Of a DNA stretch of 64,000 nucleotides, positions 54,403-63,901 are shown in pieces. The notes beneath the pieces were generated by a model. That model did no database searches. It was not told the origin of the DNA and saw nothing but the letters and a program-made list of their open reading frames with translations. The stretch is from Thermomonas sp. (GTDB taxonomy: Bacteria > Pseudomonadota > Gammaproteobacteria > Xanthomonadales > Xanthomonadaceae), in the NCBI RefSeq assembly GCF_029945965.1, contig NZ_JAQSDO010000008.1, forward strand, positions 280,024-344,023. Reading direction: 5' to 3'. Made by a program: the position numbers and the translations under genes. Position 1 is the stretch's first letter; each line of letters begins with the position of its first letter.

Positions 54403-54558
54403 ATGCTGCATTACGCCCTCGTATTTCTCGTCATCGCCATTATCGCTGCCGTGCTGGGATTTGGCGGCATTGCCGGTGCTGCAGCCGGCTTCGCCAAAAT
54501 TCTGTTCGTGGTCTTCCTGATCCTCGCGGTTGTGGCGTTCCTGCGCAAGAAAGCCTGA
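54403..54558 (+). CDS. DUF1328 small membrane protein
   Basis: 51 aa, ATG 54403 preceded by GGAG at a good distance. It has two transmembrane helices: [20 protein letters not shown] with a [12 protein letters not shown] turn, then [15 protein letters not shown] ending RKKA. The [12 protein letters not shown] pattern and length are those of DUF1328/YtjA-type proteins, small inner-membrane proteins often induced by stress. It is monocistronic between oleD and ubiJ. Confidence 0.9.
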   Translation: MLHYALVFLVIAIIAAVLGFGGIAGAAAGFAKILFVVFLILAVVAFLRKKA

Positions 54559-54603
54559 GCCTGTACTGCCCTAGCCAAGACTGTATGCATGCGGCATTAC
54601 GAT

Positions 54604-54621
54604 GGCGGGTCGAGACCCGCC
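54604..54621. repeat. Palindromic repeat in the ubiJ leader
   Basis: GGCGGGTC-GA-GACCCGCC followed by CTACA lies 13 bases before the ubiJ ATG. Hairpins of this GGCGGGTC...GACCCGCC type are dispersed in xanthomonad genomes. This one falls where the ribosome-binding site should be, so it may affect ubiJ translation. Confidence 0.5.
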
Positions 54622-54634
54622 CTACAATGCGCGC

Positions 54635-55273
54635 ATGAATCCATCGCCCTTCAACTGGAAGCATCCCGCCGGCATGGCGCTTGAAGTCGCGTTGAACCGC
54701 GCGCTGGCGCTTGACGCGGACACGCGTGCAGCATTGCGGCCACTGGATGGCCAACGCGTCGCATTGCAATTGAGCGCGCCGCCGTTGGCGCTGGAAATTC
54801 GCGTTGATGGCGACATGTTGCGCGTAGGTCCGGTCGATGCCGCGAATGAGCCCGACCTCGGCGTACGCACCTCACTTTCTGGCCTGCTTGGGCAATTGCC
54901 CATGTTCCGTCGCAACGATGCACCACCGGTCGGCAAGCTGCGAATAGAAGGCGACGCCGAACTTGCGCAGCGCCTGCAACAGCTCGCGCAGAATTTCGAT
55001 CCCGATTGGCAACTGCCGTTCACCAAGGTGTTCGGCGATATCGCCGGCGTGCAGATCGCCAAGGCGATCGCGGGTGCGCTGAAACATGCGCAGGTGGCCG
55101 GTCGGAATCTTGCCGAAACCGCCGCCGAATTCGTGACCGAAGAAAGCCGCGACGTGGTCCCGCGCGCCGAACTCGATGCGTTCCATGACGATGTCGATGC
55201 CTTGCGCGACGACGTCGAACGGATCGCCGCGAAGATCGCGCGTGTGCAACGTGAGCGCGGAGAAAGCGCATGA
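54635..55273 (+). CDS. ubiJ: Ubiquinone biosynthesis accessory factor UbiJ
   Basis: 212 aa from ATG 54635. An SCP2 lipid-binding domain fills the N-terminal half ([48 protein letters not shown]), and a C-terminal coiled coil follows ([18 protein letters not shown]). UbiJ binds ubiquinone precursors and organises the soluble Ubi complex with UbiK. It is coupled to ubiB by an ATGA overlap (55270-55273), the usual ubiJ-ubiB pairing; no ubiE lies upstream here. Confidence 0.92.
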   Translation: MNPSPFNWKHPAGMALEVALNRALALDADTRAALRPLDGQRVALQLSAPPLALEIRVDGDMLRVGPVDAANEPDLGVRTSLSGLLGQLPMFRRNDAPPVGKLRIEGDAELAQRLQQLAQNFDPDWQLPFTKVFGDIAGVQIAKAIAGALKHAQVAGRNLAETAAEFVTEESRDVVPRAELDAFHDDVDALRDDVERIAAKIARVQRERGESA

Positions 55274-56937
55274 GCTCCTTGCTGCGCGCCTGGCGCATCG
55301 GTCGCGTACTGCTGCGCTATCGGCTGGACAACCTGTTGGATGACACCCCGGCTGGCCGCTGGCTGAAACTGGCGCGACCTTTCGTGCCGCGGGCGTCGAA
55401 GGAAGTCGCGTCGCTGTCGCGCGGCGCACGCTTGCGCATGGCGTTGCAGGAACTCGGGCCGATCTTCGTCAAATTTGGCCAGATCCTGTCGACCCGCCGC
55501 GACCTGATCCCGCCAGATGTCGCGGTCGAATTGACGATGTTGCAGGATCGCGTTGCACCGTTCGATGGCTTGAAAGCGCGCGAGATGGTCGAGCTTGCGC
55601 TGGAGCGCAGCATCGAAGAGGCCTACGCGAGTTTTGACACCACGCCATTGGCGTCGGCTTCGATCGCGCAGGTGCATGCAGCCACGATGCATCCGGGTGA
55701 CGGCAGCGGACCGCGCGACGTGGTGGTCAAGGTGCTGCGCCCCGGCATCCGCCGCCAGATCGCCGCCGATGTGGCGCTACTGCATCGCATCGCCGGTATT
55801 GTCGAACGCACCCATCCGGCCGCTGACAAGATCCGTCCACGCGAAATTGTTGCGGAAATCGAAGCGACCCTGTCGGGCGAACTCGACCTGCAGCGGGAAG
55901 CCGCCAATGCCTCGCTGCTGCGGCGTAATTGGTTGAACTCGCCGGATCTCTACGTCCCGGAAGTGGTGTGGACGCATACTGCCGAACGCGTGATGACCAT
56001 GGAGCGCGTGTATGGCATCCCCAGCGACGACATCGTCGCGCTGGACGCTGCCGGCATCGACCGCAAGGCGCTTGCCGCCAAGGGTGTGCGCCTGTTCTAC
56101 CAGCAGGTGTTCCGCGACAATTTCTTCCACGCCGATGCGCACGCCGGCAACATCTGGGTGGATGCCACGCGCAAGGAAAACCCGCGTTTCATCGCGCTGG
56201 ATTTCGGGATCATGGGCCAGCTGTCGAGCGAGGATCAGTACTACCTCGCCGAGAATTTCATGGCGATCTTCAACCGCGACTACCGCCGCATCGCCGAGCT
56301 GCATGTGCAGGCTGGCTGGATGCCGGCGACGATCCGCATCGACGAGCTGGAAGCGGCCACGCGCGCGGTCTGCGAGCCGTACTTCACTCGCCCGCTGTCG
56401 GAAATCTCGCTGGCCGAAGTGCTGGTGAAACTGTTCCGCACTGCGCAGCGCTATGAGCTGACCTTGCAGCCTCAATTGATCCTGTTGCAGAAGACCCTGC
56501 TCAACATCGAAGGCGTGGGCCGCCAGCTGGATCCGAAGATCGATATTTGGGCTGTAGCGAAACCTGTGCTGGAACAGATTTTGGCCGACCGCTACAGCCC
56601 GCAGCGGCTGGCCAGCGAATTCCGCAAGCGCCTGCCGGAAATGATTACGCGTGCGCCGGAAGTACCGCGCCTGCTGCATGCCTGGCTGCAGCAGCAAGTC
56701 GAAGGAAAGCACGAACTACGCATGCGCTCGCACGACCTGGCCGAGCTCGCACGCGTTGCCCGTGATGGCCAGAAGCGCATGGTCGCGGCAATTCTGGGCA
56801 CCGGCCTGCTGGTGGTTGCAGCCGTGCTGTTCGGCCTGGATGCCGGCGGTCCACGTGTGTGGGCGATCCCGGCCGCCGCATGGATTGCCGGACTTGGTGG
56901 CCTGTGGGCGCTGCTTGCGGCGTGGCCGCGACGTTAG
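55270..56937 (+). CDS. ubiB: Ubiquinone biosynthesis regulatory kinase-like ATPase UbiB
   Basis: 555 aa. It is an atypical kinase of the ABC1/UbiB family: the KxGQ helix [16 protein letters not shown] (about 70-85), the Ala-rich loop [18 protein letters not shown] with the ATP-binding Lys, [21 protein letters not shown] and DFGIMGQL. Two C-terminal transmembrane helices ([38 protein letters not shown]) anchor it to the inner membrane. It supports access of ubiquinone intermediates to the Ubi complex. It converges with the antiporter gene, 24 bases apart. Confidence 0.95.
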   Translation: MSSLLRAWRIGRVLLRYRLDNLLDDTPAGRWLKLARPFVPRASKEVASLSRGARLRMALQELGPIFVKFGQILSTRRDLIPPDVAVELTMLQDRVAPFDGLKAREMVELALERSIEEAYASFDTTPLASASIAQVHAATMHPGDGSGPRDVVVKVLRPGIRRQIAADVALLHRIAGIVERTHPAADKIRPREIVAEIEATLSGELDLQREAANASLLRRNWLNSPDLYVPEVVWTHTAERVMTMERVYGIPSDDIVALDAAGIDRKALAAKGVRLFYQQVFRDNFFHADAHAGNIWVDATRKENPRFIALDFGIMGQLSSEDQYYLAENFMAIFNRDYRRIAELHVQAGWMPATIRIDELEAATRAVCEPYFTRPLSEISLAEVLVKLFRTAQRYELTLQPQLILLQKTLLNIEGVGRQLDPKIDIWAVAKPVLEQILADRYSPQRLASEFRKRLPEMITRAPEVPRLLHAWLQQQVEGKHELRMRSHDLAELARVARDGQKRMVAAILGTGLLVVAAVLFGLDAGGPRVWAIPAAAWIAGLGGLWALLAAWPRR

Positions 56938-56961
56938 GACTGCAGCACCGTGGGCAAGACG

Positions 56962-58191
56962 TCAGGAACGTACCGCCTTCACCAGTGGCTTGACCGTCAG
57001 ACCCTGCACCAGGATCGAGAACACCACCACCGCATAGGTCAGGGCCAGGATCAGGTCGCGATACGGGCCAGCAGGCAGGGATAGTGCCAGCGCCACCGAG
57101 ATGCCGCCGCGCAGGCCGCTCCAGGTCAGGATCAACCAGGCATCGTTGGGCAAGCCGAACCAGCGCTTGAAGCTGGCCATCGGCAGGCCAACGGTCAGCA
57201 GTCGGGCCAGCAATGTGAGCGCAACCACCGCGACCGCCGCCAACATTCCATTGTGCGGATAGGCGATCACCACAATTTCCAGACCCAGCAGCACGAACAG
57301 CACGGCGTTGAGGATCTCGTCCAGCAATTCCCAAAACAGATCGACGTGCCGGCGGGTGGTATCCGACATTGCCAGCTTGCGGCCGTGGTTGCCGATGATC
57401 ACGCCGGCCACCACCATCGCCAGCGGGCCGGACACATGCAGGTGGCTGGCAAGTTCGTATCCGCCCAGCACCGCAGCCAGGGTCAGCAACACTTCAACCT
57501 GGTAGTTGTTGATGCTGCGCAGCAGGGTGAACAGCAGGCCGCCCAGCACCGCGCCAAGCACGATGCCGCCGCCGGCTTCATGCACCAGCGTCATCGCGCC
57601 TTCGGCGAACGACGGCGTCTGCTCACTCACGGCGATTCCCAACAACAGCGAAAACAGCACCACGCCGACGCCATCGTTGAACAGCGATTCGCCGGCGACC
57701 ACCATCCCGGTTTCCTCGTTGATACCGGCTGACTTCAGGATGCCCATCACCGCGACCGGATCTGTCGGCGAAATCAGCGCGCCGAATACCAGGCAATACG
57801 CCAGCGGCATGCCAAGCCCAAGCAGTGGCAGCACCCAGTGCAGGCCGTAGCCGACGATCACGGTGGACAGCCCGGTGCCGACCACGGCCAGCAGGCCGAT
57901 CTGCCATCGGAAGCGACGCAGGCGGCTCAGGTCCACATGCAGCGCACCTGCAAACAGCAGCATCGACAGCATGCCCTGCATCAGCACTTCGGAAAAATCG
58001 ATGGAGCGCAGCAGGCTGGTTTCGTACTCGCGCAACGCGCCGAAGCCGAGCCGGTCCAGTCCGATCAGCGCAAGCGACAGCAACATCGCCACCGCCATCA
58101 CGCCAATGGTGGTGGGCAGGCCGACGAAGCGTGCATTCACATACGCCAGCAATGCCGTGATGACCAGGCAAGCCACTGCTATTTCGAACAT
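56962..58191 (-). CDS. CPA1-type sodium/proton antiporter
   Basis: 409 aa with about twelve hydrophobic segments. The CPA1 signature residues are the unwound-helix motif ISPTDPVAVMGIL (about 145-157) and the ion-binding Asn-Asp in GESLFNDGVGVVLF (about 174-187). GLRGGISVALALSLP near the C-terminus carries the conserved Arg. It probably exchanges Na+ (or K+) for H+ across the inner membrane for pH and salt homeostasis; the ion cannot be told from sequence. There is no long cytoplasmic tail. It is divergent from the pseudouridine synthase gene. Confidence 0.9.
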   Translation of the reverse strand: MFEIAVACLVITALLAYVNARFVGLPTTIGVMAVAMLLSLALIGLDRLGFGALREYETSLLRSIDFSEVLMQGMLSMLLFAGALHVDLSRLRRFRWQIGLLAVVGTGLSTVIVGYGLHWVLPLLGLGMPLAYCLVFGALISPTDPVAVMGILKSAGINEETGMVVAGESLFNDGVGVVLFSLLLGIAVSEQTPSFAEGAMTLVHEAGGGIVLGAVLGGLLFTLLRSINNYQVEVLLTLAAVLGGYELASHLHVSGPLAMVVAGVIIGNHGRKLAMSDTTRRHVDLFWELLDEILNAVLFVLLGLEIVVIAYPHNGMLAAVAVVALTLLARLLTVGLPMASFKRWFGLPNDAWLILTWSGLRGGISVALALSLPAGPYRDLILALTYAVVVFSILVQGLTVKPLVKAVRS

Positions 58192-58354
58192 GTGTCGTTA
58201 CCCCATTGCGTGCGTCGCAGCTGCTTGCACGTTGCGCCGTGCCGCAGGGCACGACAAGCCATGTGGACGCAGAAGTAGGCATTCTAGACCGCACGTGCTG
58301 GCCGCGGCCTGGTATTGAACCGACAATGCCTGTTACCAATCGCATGATAAACGC

Positions 58355-59065
58355 ATGACCACGTCAACGAAATTGCCCGTCCTGTATCGCGACGATTGGC
58401 TGGCCGTGGTCGACAAGCCGGCGGGTCTGATGGTGCACGACAGTGCGCTGGCGCGCGGCGAAACCGACTTCGCCGCCGATCGCCTGCGTGAGCAGTTCGG
58501 CAAACCCATCTTCCTGATACATCGCCTGGATCGGGCCACCTCGGGTTGCTTGTTGCTGGCATTCGATCGCGACACCGCCTCCATGCTGGGCAAGGCAGTG
58601 ATGGCCGGCGGTATCGAAAAAGATTACCTCGCAGTGTGCCGCGGCTGGCCTGCGGAGCCGCGTTTCACAGTCGATCATCCACTGGATGGCGGCCCCGGAA
58701 AGCCCTTGAAGAAGCCGGCGCAGACTGCGTTCGAAGTGCTCGCCAGCTGCGAGCTGGCGATGCCATCGGCGGGCTTTGAGACCTCACGCTATGCGCTGTT
58801 GCGTGCCAGCCCGATCACCGGCCGCTTCCGCCAGATACGCCGCCACCTCAAGCACCTGTCGCATCACCTGATTGGCGACACCAGCCATGGCGATGGCCGC
58901 CACAACCGGCAGTTCCGGATGCTCGGCATCCATCGCATGCTGCTGCATGCGCAGCGGCTTGGCTTCGTGCATCCACAGTCCAGCGTCGCGATGGGCATCG
59001 AGGCGCCGTTGACTGATACGGAATTCGGCAAGGCGCTGGATCTGTTCGACAGATCGGTGCCGTGA
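58355..59065 (+). CDS. truC: RluA-family pseudouridine synthase (TruC-like)
   Basis: 236 aa. The catalytic motif is HRLDRATSGCLLLAF with the nucleophilic Asp (about 55-69). VLYRDDWLAVVDKPAGLMVH starts the domain, and GRFRQIRRHLKHLSHHLIGD (about 150-169) is the RluA/TruC C-terminal signature. There is no S4 domain, and the length fits TruC, which makes pseudouridine at tRNA position 65. The leader has GATAAA next to the ATG and no clear ribosome site, so the transcript may be nearly leaderless. It converges with the DUF2059 gene, 6 bases apart. Confidence 0.85.
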   Translation: MTTSTKLPVLYRDDWLAVVDKPAGLMVHDSALARGETDFAADRLREQFGKPIFLIHRLDRATSGCLLLAFDRDTASMLGKAVMAGGIEKDYLAVCRGWPAEPRFTVDHPLDGGPGKPLKKPAQTAFEVLASCELAMPSAGFETSRYALLRASPITGRFRQIRRHLKHLSHHLIGDTSHGDGRHNRQFRMLGIHRMLLHAQRLGFVHPQSSVAMGIEAPLTDTEFGKALDLFDRSVP

Positions 59066-59071
59066 TCGAAA

Positions 59072-59593
59072 TTATTTCTTGGGCGCCGCGATTTCCTCAG
59101 TGATCGCCGCCTTCACCTTTTCCATCGTGGACACCATCAGCGGCTGCATTTCATGCATGGTCAGGCCCATTATCTGCGGCGATTTTTTCAGGATCGAAGC
59201 GCCCTCCGGGCTGGAATAGAACGTGATCATCGCGGTCACTTCGGCCTTGCTGAAAACCTGCGCATAGACCTTGCGCATCACCGGTTCGAGCGTTCTCCAC
59301 GAGAGCTCCTGCTGGACGATGGTATTGGTCTTGTCGAGCACGGCCTGCATGCGCGTGCGCTGGTCGTCGGAGGCGTCCTTGCCGAAGGAATCGACCACCA
59401 TCGTCCGCTGCGCATCGGACATCTGCTTCATCATCCCGGCCATCATGGTCTGCATGTCCATGACCTGCAGCAGGCGGTCGATGTCGGCGCTGGAGGCCTG
59501 CGTGGATGCGGTTGTGGTGACGGGATTGTCGGCAAGTGCCGGCGTACAGGCGAAGGCAAGGACCGCGGCGAGGGTAAGTCCGGAAAGGCGCAT
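59072..59593 (-). CDS. DUF2059 periplasmic protein
   Basis: 173 aa from ATG 59593. The signal peptide ends FACTPALA-DN. The mature part is helical and Met-rich, with DIDRLLQVMDMQTMMAGMMK (about 38-57), and the DUF2059 domain VYAQVFSKAEVTAMITFYSS, PEGASILKKSP. Proteins of this family are exported and of unknown function. The arfB gene is divergent, 74 bases away. Confidence 0.88.
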   Translation of the reverse strand: MRLSGLTLAAVLAFACTPALADNPVTTTASTQASSADIDRLLQVMDMQTMMAGMMKQMSDAQRTMVVDSFGKDASDDQRTRMQAVLDKTNTIVQQELSWRTLEPVMRKVYAQVFSKAEVTAMITFYSSPEGASILKKSPQIMGLTMHEMQPLMVSTMEKVKAAITEEIAAPKK

Positions 59594-59667
59594 GGCAGGC
59601 TCCAGGGGAAAGTGGCGCATCCTCGCAATCCCGGCGGCCATGCGCAACCCGCCTATACAATCAGCGC

Positions 59668-60093
59668 ATGCAAGCCGGGCGCCTGGACATCGACGATGAC
59701 GAACTGATCGAACGCTTCGTGCGCGCGTCGGGTCCCGGTGGGCAAAACGTCAACAAGGTCGCCACCGCGGTCGAGTTGCGTTTTGATGTGGCGGCATCGC
59801 CTTCAATACCGGACGACGTGCGCGCGCGCCTGCTGGCCCGGCGCGACCGACGCATGACACTGGAGGGCGTGTTCGTGATCAATGCGCAGCGCTTCCGTAC
59901 CCAGGAACGCAACCGCGAGGATGCCCGCGTGCGCCTGGCGCATTTCATCGAAGCCGGCCTGCACGTGCCGAAGACGCGCATCCCCACCAAGCCTTCGCGT
60001 GGATCGAAGGAACGGAGGTTGGGCGAAAAACGCGGACGTGCGACGATCAAGCTGGGGCGCGGACAGGATCGCGGGGGACGGGATTGGGACTGA
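59668..60093 (+). CDS. arfB: Alternative ribosome-rescue factor B (class I RF-like hydrolase)
   Basis: 141 aa. The GGQ motif is at residues 24-26 in SGPGGQNVNK, positioned to hydrolyse peptidyl-tRNA in the ribosomal P site. LRFDVAASPSIP and ARRDRRMTLEGVFVI follow. The C-terminal tail is basic (KPSRGSKERRLGEKRGRAT), as needed to enter the empty mRNA channel of stalled ribosomes. Length and layout match ArfB (YaeJ) rather than RF1 or RF2. The next gene starts inside its last codons. Confidence 0.93.
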   Translation: MQAGRLDIDDDELIERFVRASGPGGQNVNKVATAVELRFDVAASPSIPDDVRARLLARRDRRMTLEGVFVINAQRFRTQERNREDARVRLAHFIEAGLHVPKTRIPTKPSRGSKERRLGEKRGRATIKLGRGQDRGGRDWD

Positions 60094-60713
60094 ACAGCGA
60101 ACAGCGCAAGGACGTGGTGCTGGCGTTGCCGCCAAGCGCACCGCGGATGCCACGCAACCGCCTGGTGGAATGGATCGGGCGTACGATCCTGCGGCTGGGC
60201 GGCTGGCGCATGGCCGGTGAATTCCCCGACTTGCCGAAATTCGTGCTGATTGCGGCGCCGCATTCGTCCAATTGGGATGGCTTGTGGGGCTTCGCGGTCA
60301 AGCTGGGCATGGGCGCCAAGCTGTCGATTCTGGGTAAGGACGCACTTATCAGGACGCCGCTGATTGGGCAGTTGGCGACATGGCAGGGCGTGATCGGGGT
60401 GAACCGCAACGCCGCGCATGGCGTGGTCGAGCAGGCGGCAATGGCAATCCGCAAGGCCGACCGGATGTGGTTCACGATTGCCCCTGAAGGCACCCGCAAA
60501 TTGGTGGAGCGCTGGAAACCGGGGTTCTGGCATATCGCCCGCGCGGCCGGCGTGCCCGTGGTGCCGGCGTACTTCGACTACGCGACCAAAACCCTTGGCA
60601 TTGGCCCGCCGTTCCAGTTGACCACCAACATGCACGAGGACATCGCGCGCATCCAGCGTTGGTACAAGCCATTCAAGGGCCGTAACCACGACGTGGTGCA
60701 GCCCAAGGACTGA
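60084..60713 (+). CDS. Lysophospholipid (1-acylglycerol-3-phosphate-type) acyltransferase
   Basis: 209 aa from TTG 60084, which overlaps the arfB end by 10 bases and has GGGGGACGGG upstream; the start is thus likely but not certain. The HX4D catalytic motif is HSSNWD (H60, D65), with the phosphate-binding APEGTRK about 75 residues later and PVVPAYFDY after it. It is a PlsC-superfamily enzyme that probably acts at the inner membrane on a lysophospholipid or related lipid. The substrate is not known. Confidence 0.88.
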   Translation: MGLNSEQRKDVVLALPPSAPRMPRNRLVEWIGRTILRLGGWRMAGEFPDLPKFVLIAAPHSSNWDGLWGFAVKLGMGAKLSILGKDALIRTPLIGQLATWQGVIGVNRNAAHGVVEQAAMAIRKADRMWFTIAPEGTRKLVERWKPGFWHIARAAGVPVVPAYFDYATKTLGIGPPFQLTTNMHEDIARIQRWYKPFKGRNHDVVQPKD

Positions 60714-60754
60714 GCGCTGTGGGCAGCCGCTTGATACAGGTACATGAAAACAAA

Positions 60755-60776
60755 AAACCCCGGCAAGCCGGGGTTT
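60755..60776. terminator. Bidirectional terminator
   Basis: AAACCCCGGC and GCCGGGGTTT form a 10-bp stem with loop AA, with A- and T-rich flanks, between the convergent acyltransferase and TonB-dependent receptor genes. Confidence 0.85.
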
Positions 60777-60808
60777 ATTTTGCGTTTTCGTGAGCAATGG
60801 CGCGGCAG

Positions 60809-63800
60809 TTACAGCGGCTTGCCACCGAACTTGTAGGTGAACTGCAGGTAATAGCTGCGTCCGAAGCTGTCGAACCAGGAGGTGTCGTAGTACGGGTAGT
60901 TCGCCCACGTCGGATCCTTTGGCGGCATTTTGTCGAGCAGGTTGTTGACCGTCAGCGAGACCCGGAAGTGGTCGGTAACGTCGTAGCGTGCACCGGCGTT
61001 GAAACGCCAGGTGGCCTGCGTCCAGGCATCGTTGTTGTAGTTGGCAACGCGGCCGAGATAGCTGCCGAACAGGCTGGCACCCCAGGCATTCTTGTCCCAG
61101 CTCACGCCGACATTGGATTTGGTGCGCGGCAGGGTGGTGTCGCTGAAACTGACATCCAGCATGTTTTCCGTCGGGTCGCCCGGAAATTGCTTGCGGGTAT
61201 GGCTGCGCGCCCAGTTGTAGTTGCCGGTAAAGCGGAAATCGCCAGCACGTGCGGTTTCCAGGCGGTAGTTGGCAGTGACGTCAATGCCCGAGGTTTGTTC
61301 CTGCGCAATATTGATGGGTGCGAAGTGCACGCTGGTGATGTCACCGTTGCCGTCGCGGATGACGCGGGCCCGCGCATCGATGCAGGTGGGCGAGTTGGCA
61401 TCGACCGGAGCACCCGTGTCGGTCATGCCGAGGCGGCAATTGGCTTCGGTGAGCCGCAGCAATTCGCGGCTCTGTGTCTGCACCTGGTTCATCACGCGGA
61501 TATCGTAATAGTCCACCGCCATGTCGAAATTGGCGGAAGGCGACCAGACAAAGCCTGTGGTGAACGATTTGCTGGTCTCCACGTCCAGGTTCATGTTGCC
61601 GTTGTAGACGTCGAAGGTGGAGACGTCGTAGCTGCCATCGTCGTAGCAATAAGCGTCGGTGGCACCCGGTTCCGCAGTCCGGCATTGGTAGTAGTCGGTG
61701 GCGTAGCGGGTGCGATAGTAGTCGGCGCCTGCGAACAGGTAGTGCATGTCGGGCGCCCGGAAGCCGGTGCCGTAGGAGCCGCGCACCAGCAAGGTGTCGA
61801 GCGGACGCCATTCCAGGCCCATGCTGTAGGTGAACTTGCCGGGATTCTTGTTGCCGTAGCTGTAGCGGTCGTAACGGCCGGCCAGGCTGGCCTGCAGGGA
61901 CGCCAGCAGCGGCATGCGCAATTCGCCTGCGGCGCTCCAGTGATCGCGGCTACCGCTGCCATCGCCATAGCGCGGACCGACATAGGCATCTTCGGTCAGG
62001 GCAAGTGGGTCGGGGTTGATGCGATAGGACTGGGTGCCCCATTCGATCGCGCCGGCAAAGCCAACATCACCGGCTGGCATCGCGAACAGTGACTGGGTGT
62101 TGAAGGTGAGGCTGAGGTTGTCGTTATCGGACTTTGGGCGGAACGTGGACATGGCAGCAATCGATGCGAATTCGGTCGGTGTCAGCGGCTTGAACAGGCG
62201 CGTCGGATCCGGGGCATAGATCGCGTAGCCATCAGCGTCATAGCCCAGGCGGTTGCCCAGGAACAGCTGGTTTGCAGCGGCCGCCTTGATGCGTGGCATG
62301 CCGACGTCGGCGTTGTACTGGGAATGGTTGTAGCTCGCCTCCCAGTCCCAGTTTTCACCGAAGTAGCCCTTCAGGCCGGTGGTCACCGCCAGCGTCTTTT
62401 CGGTGGTGACGTTCATGCGGTTCTTCAGTCCGTCGATTTCCTCGGGCGTGAATTGCCGCGACCAGATCTCGTAGTGACCGGTATTGGCGTTGTAAAACAT
62501 CTTGTTGCGGTAGTTGTTGGTCGAGTTGGGGTCGTGGAACTCCCAACCCATGTGATCGCTCGCCACGTCGTTGCCGTTGGTGCCGGTCAGCAGCTTGACC
62601 TCCTGCCAACCGAGTTGCACATCCGCAAACCAGGACAGTTTGTCGGAGATGCGGTATTCGAATGAGCCATAGGCATTCGCACCTTTGCGCTGGTTCTGGA
62701 TCGTGCGGTAGGCGATGGCGCGATCGCTTCCACAGTAGGGTTCGCCGTAGCGATCATCGGCCAGCACGGTCGTGCCTTCGTTCAGCCCCGCCATGGCATT
62801 GCAGTTATCAGCCGGTGCGATGTTGACGTCGTCGTCCCAGTCATAGAGCTGGGCAGTCAGGCGGGGCAGGCGTCGACGCGTGGTCGGGGCGTCCAGGGTC
62901 GAGTCCTGGATGCTGCGCTGGTAGCCCCACAGCGGACGCTTGTCGATCAACTCCAGACCCATGATGCCGGTGAAACCGCCGCGATCAAAACCAGTGGTCA
63001 GGGTCAGGTTGTGGGATTCGCCACCACCGCGGCTGGTATCGCCATATCGATAGTCAATCGTGGTGCCGTCGGTGGATTTCTTGAGGATGAAGTTGATCAC
63101 GCCGGCCATGGCGTCGGAGCCATAGACCGCCGACGCACTGCCGGTGAGGATTTCGACCCGGTCGATCATCCCCAGCGGGATATTGCCGATATCGGTGAAG
63201 TTGCTGCGGCTGTTGAGCGGCAGCGGGAAGTCGGCGACGCGGCGGCCGTTGATCAGTACCAGTGTGTGGTTGGGACCAAGGCCACGCAGGTCGACCGCCT
63301 GTGCGCCAGGCGTGGACTGGGCGCTGGTGGTGTTCTGCTGGCCCTGCACGCTGCCGCTGTTCTGGCTAAGGGAATGCAGCAGGTCAGGCACGGAGGTGAG
63401 GCCGGCGGCCTGGATTTGTTCGGCGGTCACTATCGTGATCGGAGCCGGTCCCTCCGCCTGTGCGCGCGGAATGCGCGAGCCGGTGACTTGCACGGTATCC
63501 AGATTGGTGACCGGTGCATCTGCGGCAGCCTGCTGCGTCTGCGTGGCAGCTGCACGGCGTGGAGCTGGCGACGGTGCGACTGGCGGAGTCGAAGGTTGCG
63601 GCACGATCAATACCGCACCCGAGGCATCGCGCTGGGCACGGAAGCCGCTGCCTTTCAGCAATTGGTCCAGCCCGGCCTGCGCAGGTAGCTGGCCATGCAC
63701 GGCGGCGTTGCGAGCACCCTTGAGCTGATCGGCGCGATAGACCAGTTGGGCGCCGGATTGCTGGGCGTAGGCATCCAGCGCGGAGGCCAGATCGCCGGCG

Positions 63801-63901
63801 GGGATATCGATTTGGATGCTTGCCGATTGCGCCTGCGCGGCCAGTGCCACAGAACAGGCCAAGGACAACAGCAGTACGCGCAAGCTACGGGACGATTTCA
63901 A
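60809..63901 (-). CDS. TonB-dependent receptor with N-terminal STN domain
   Basis: 1030 aa. The signal peptide (1-25) ends ALAAQA-QS. An STN domain (about 27-105, IDIPAGDLASALDAYAQQSG and VHGQLPAQAGLDQLLKGSG) is joined by a Pro/Ala/Gln linker to the TonB box region (LDTVQVTGSRIPR) and plug (about 150-270, VDLRGLGPNHTLVLINGRRV, SASAVYGSDAMAGVINFILK). The 22-strand barrel ends YYLQFTYKFGGKPL. The receptor is in the outer membrane and driven by TonB-ExbBD. An STN domain usually signals to a FecR/sigma pair; none is in the window, but the upstream side is cut at 64000. The ligand is unknown. The 99 bases upstream show no Fur box I can point to. Confidence 0.93.
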   Translation of the reverse strand: MKSSRSLRVLLLSLACSVALAAQAQSASIQIDIPAGDLASALDAYAQQSGAQLVYRADQLKGARNAAVHGQLPAQAGLDQLLKGSGFRAQRDASGAVLIVPQPSTPPVAPSPAPRRAAATQTQQAAADAPVTNLDTVQVTGSRIPRAQAEGPAPITIVTAEQIQAAGLTSVPDLLHSLSQNSGSVQGQQNTTSAQSTPGAQAVDLRGLGPNHTLVLINGRRVADFPLPLNSRSNFTDIGNIPLGMIDRVEILTGSASAVYGSDAMAGVINFILKKSTDGTTIDYRYGDTSRGGGESHNLTLTTGFDRGGFTGIMGLELIDKRPLWGYQRSIQDSTLDAPTTRRRLPRLTAQLYDWDDDVNIAPADNCNAMAGLNEGTTVLADDRYGEPYCGSDRAIAYRTIQNQRKGANAYGSFEYRISDKLSWFADVQLGWQEVKLLTGTNGNDVASDHMGWEFHDPNSTNNYRNKMFYNANTGHYEIWSRQFTPEEIDGLKNRMNVTTEKTLAVTTGLKGYFGENWDWEASYNHSQYNADVGMPRIKAAAANQLFLGNRLGYDADGYAIYAPDPTRLFKPLTPTEFASIAAMSTFRPKSDNDNLSLTFNTQSLFAMPAGDVGFAGAIEWGTQSYRINPDPLALTEDAYVGPRYGDGSGSRDHWSAAGELRMPLLASLQASLAGRYDRYSYGNKNPGKFTYSMGLEWRPLDTLLVRGSYGTGFRAPDMHYLFAGADYYRTRYATDYYQCRTAEPGATDAYCYDDGSYDVSTFDVYNGNMNLDVETSKSFTTGFVWSPSANFDMAVDYYDIRVMNQVQTQSRELLRLTEANCRLGMTDTGAPVDANSPTCIDARARVIRDGNGDITSVHFAPINIAQEQTSGIDVTANYRLETARAGDFRFTGNYNWARSHTRKQFPGDPTENMLDVSFSDTTLPRTKSNVGVSWDKNAWGASLFGSYLGRVANYNNDAWTQATWRFNAGARYDVTDHFRVSLTVNNLLDKMPPKDPTWANYPYYDTSWFDSFGRSYYLQFTYKFGGKPL

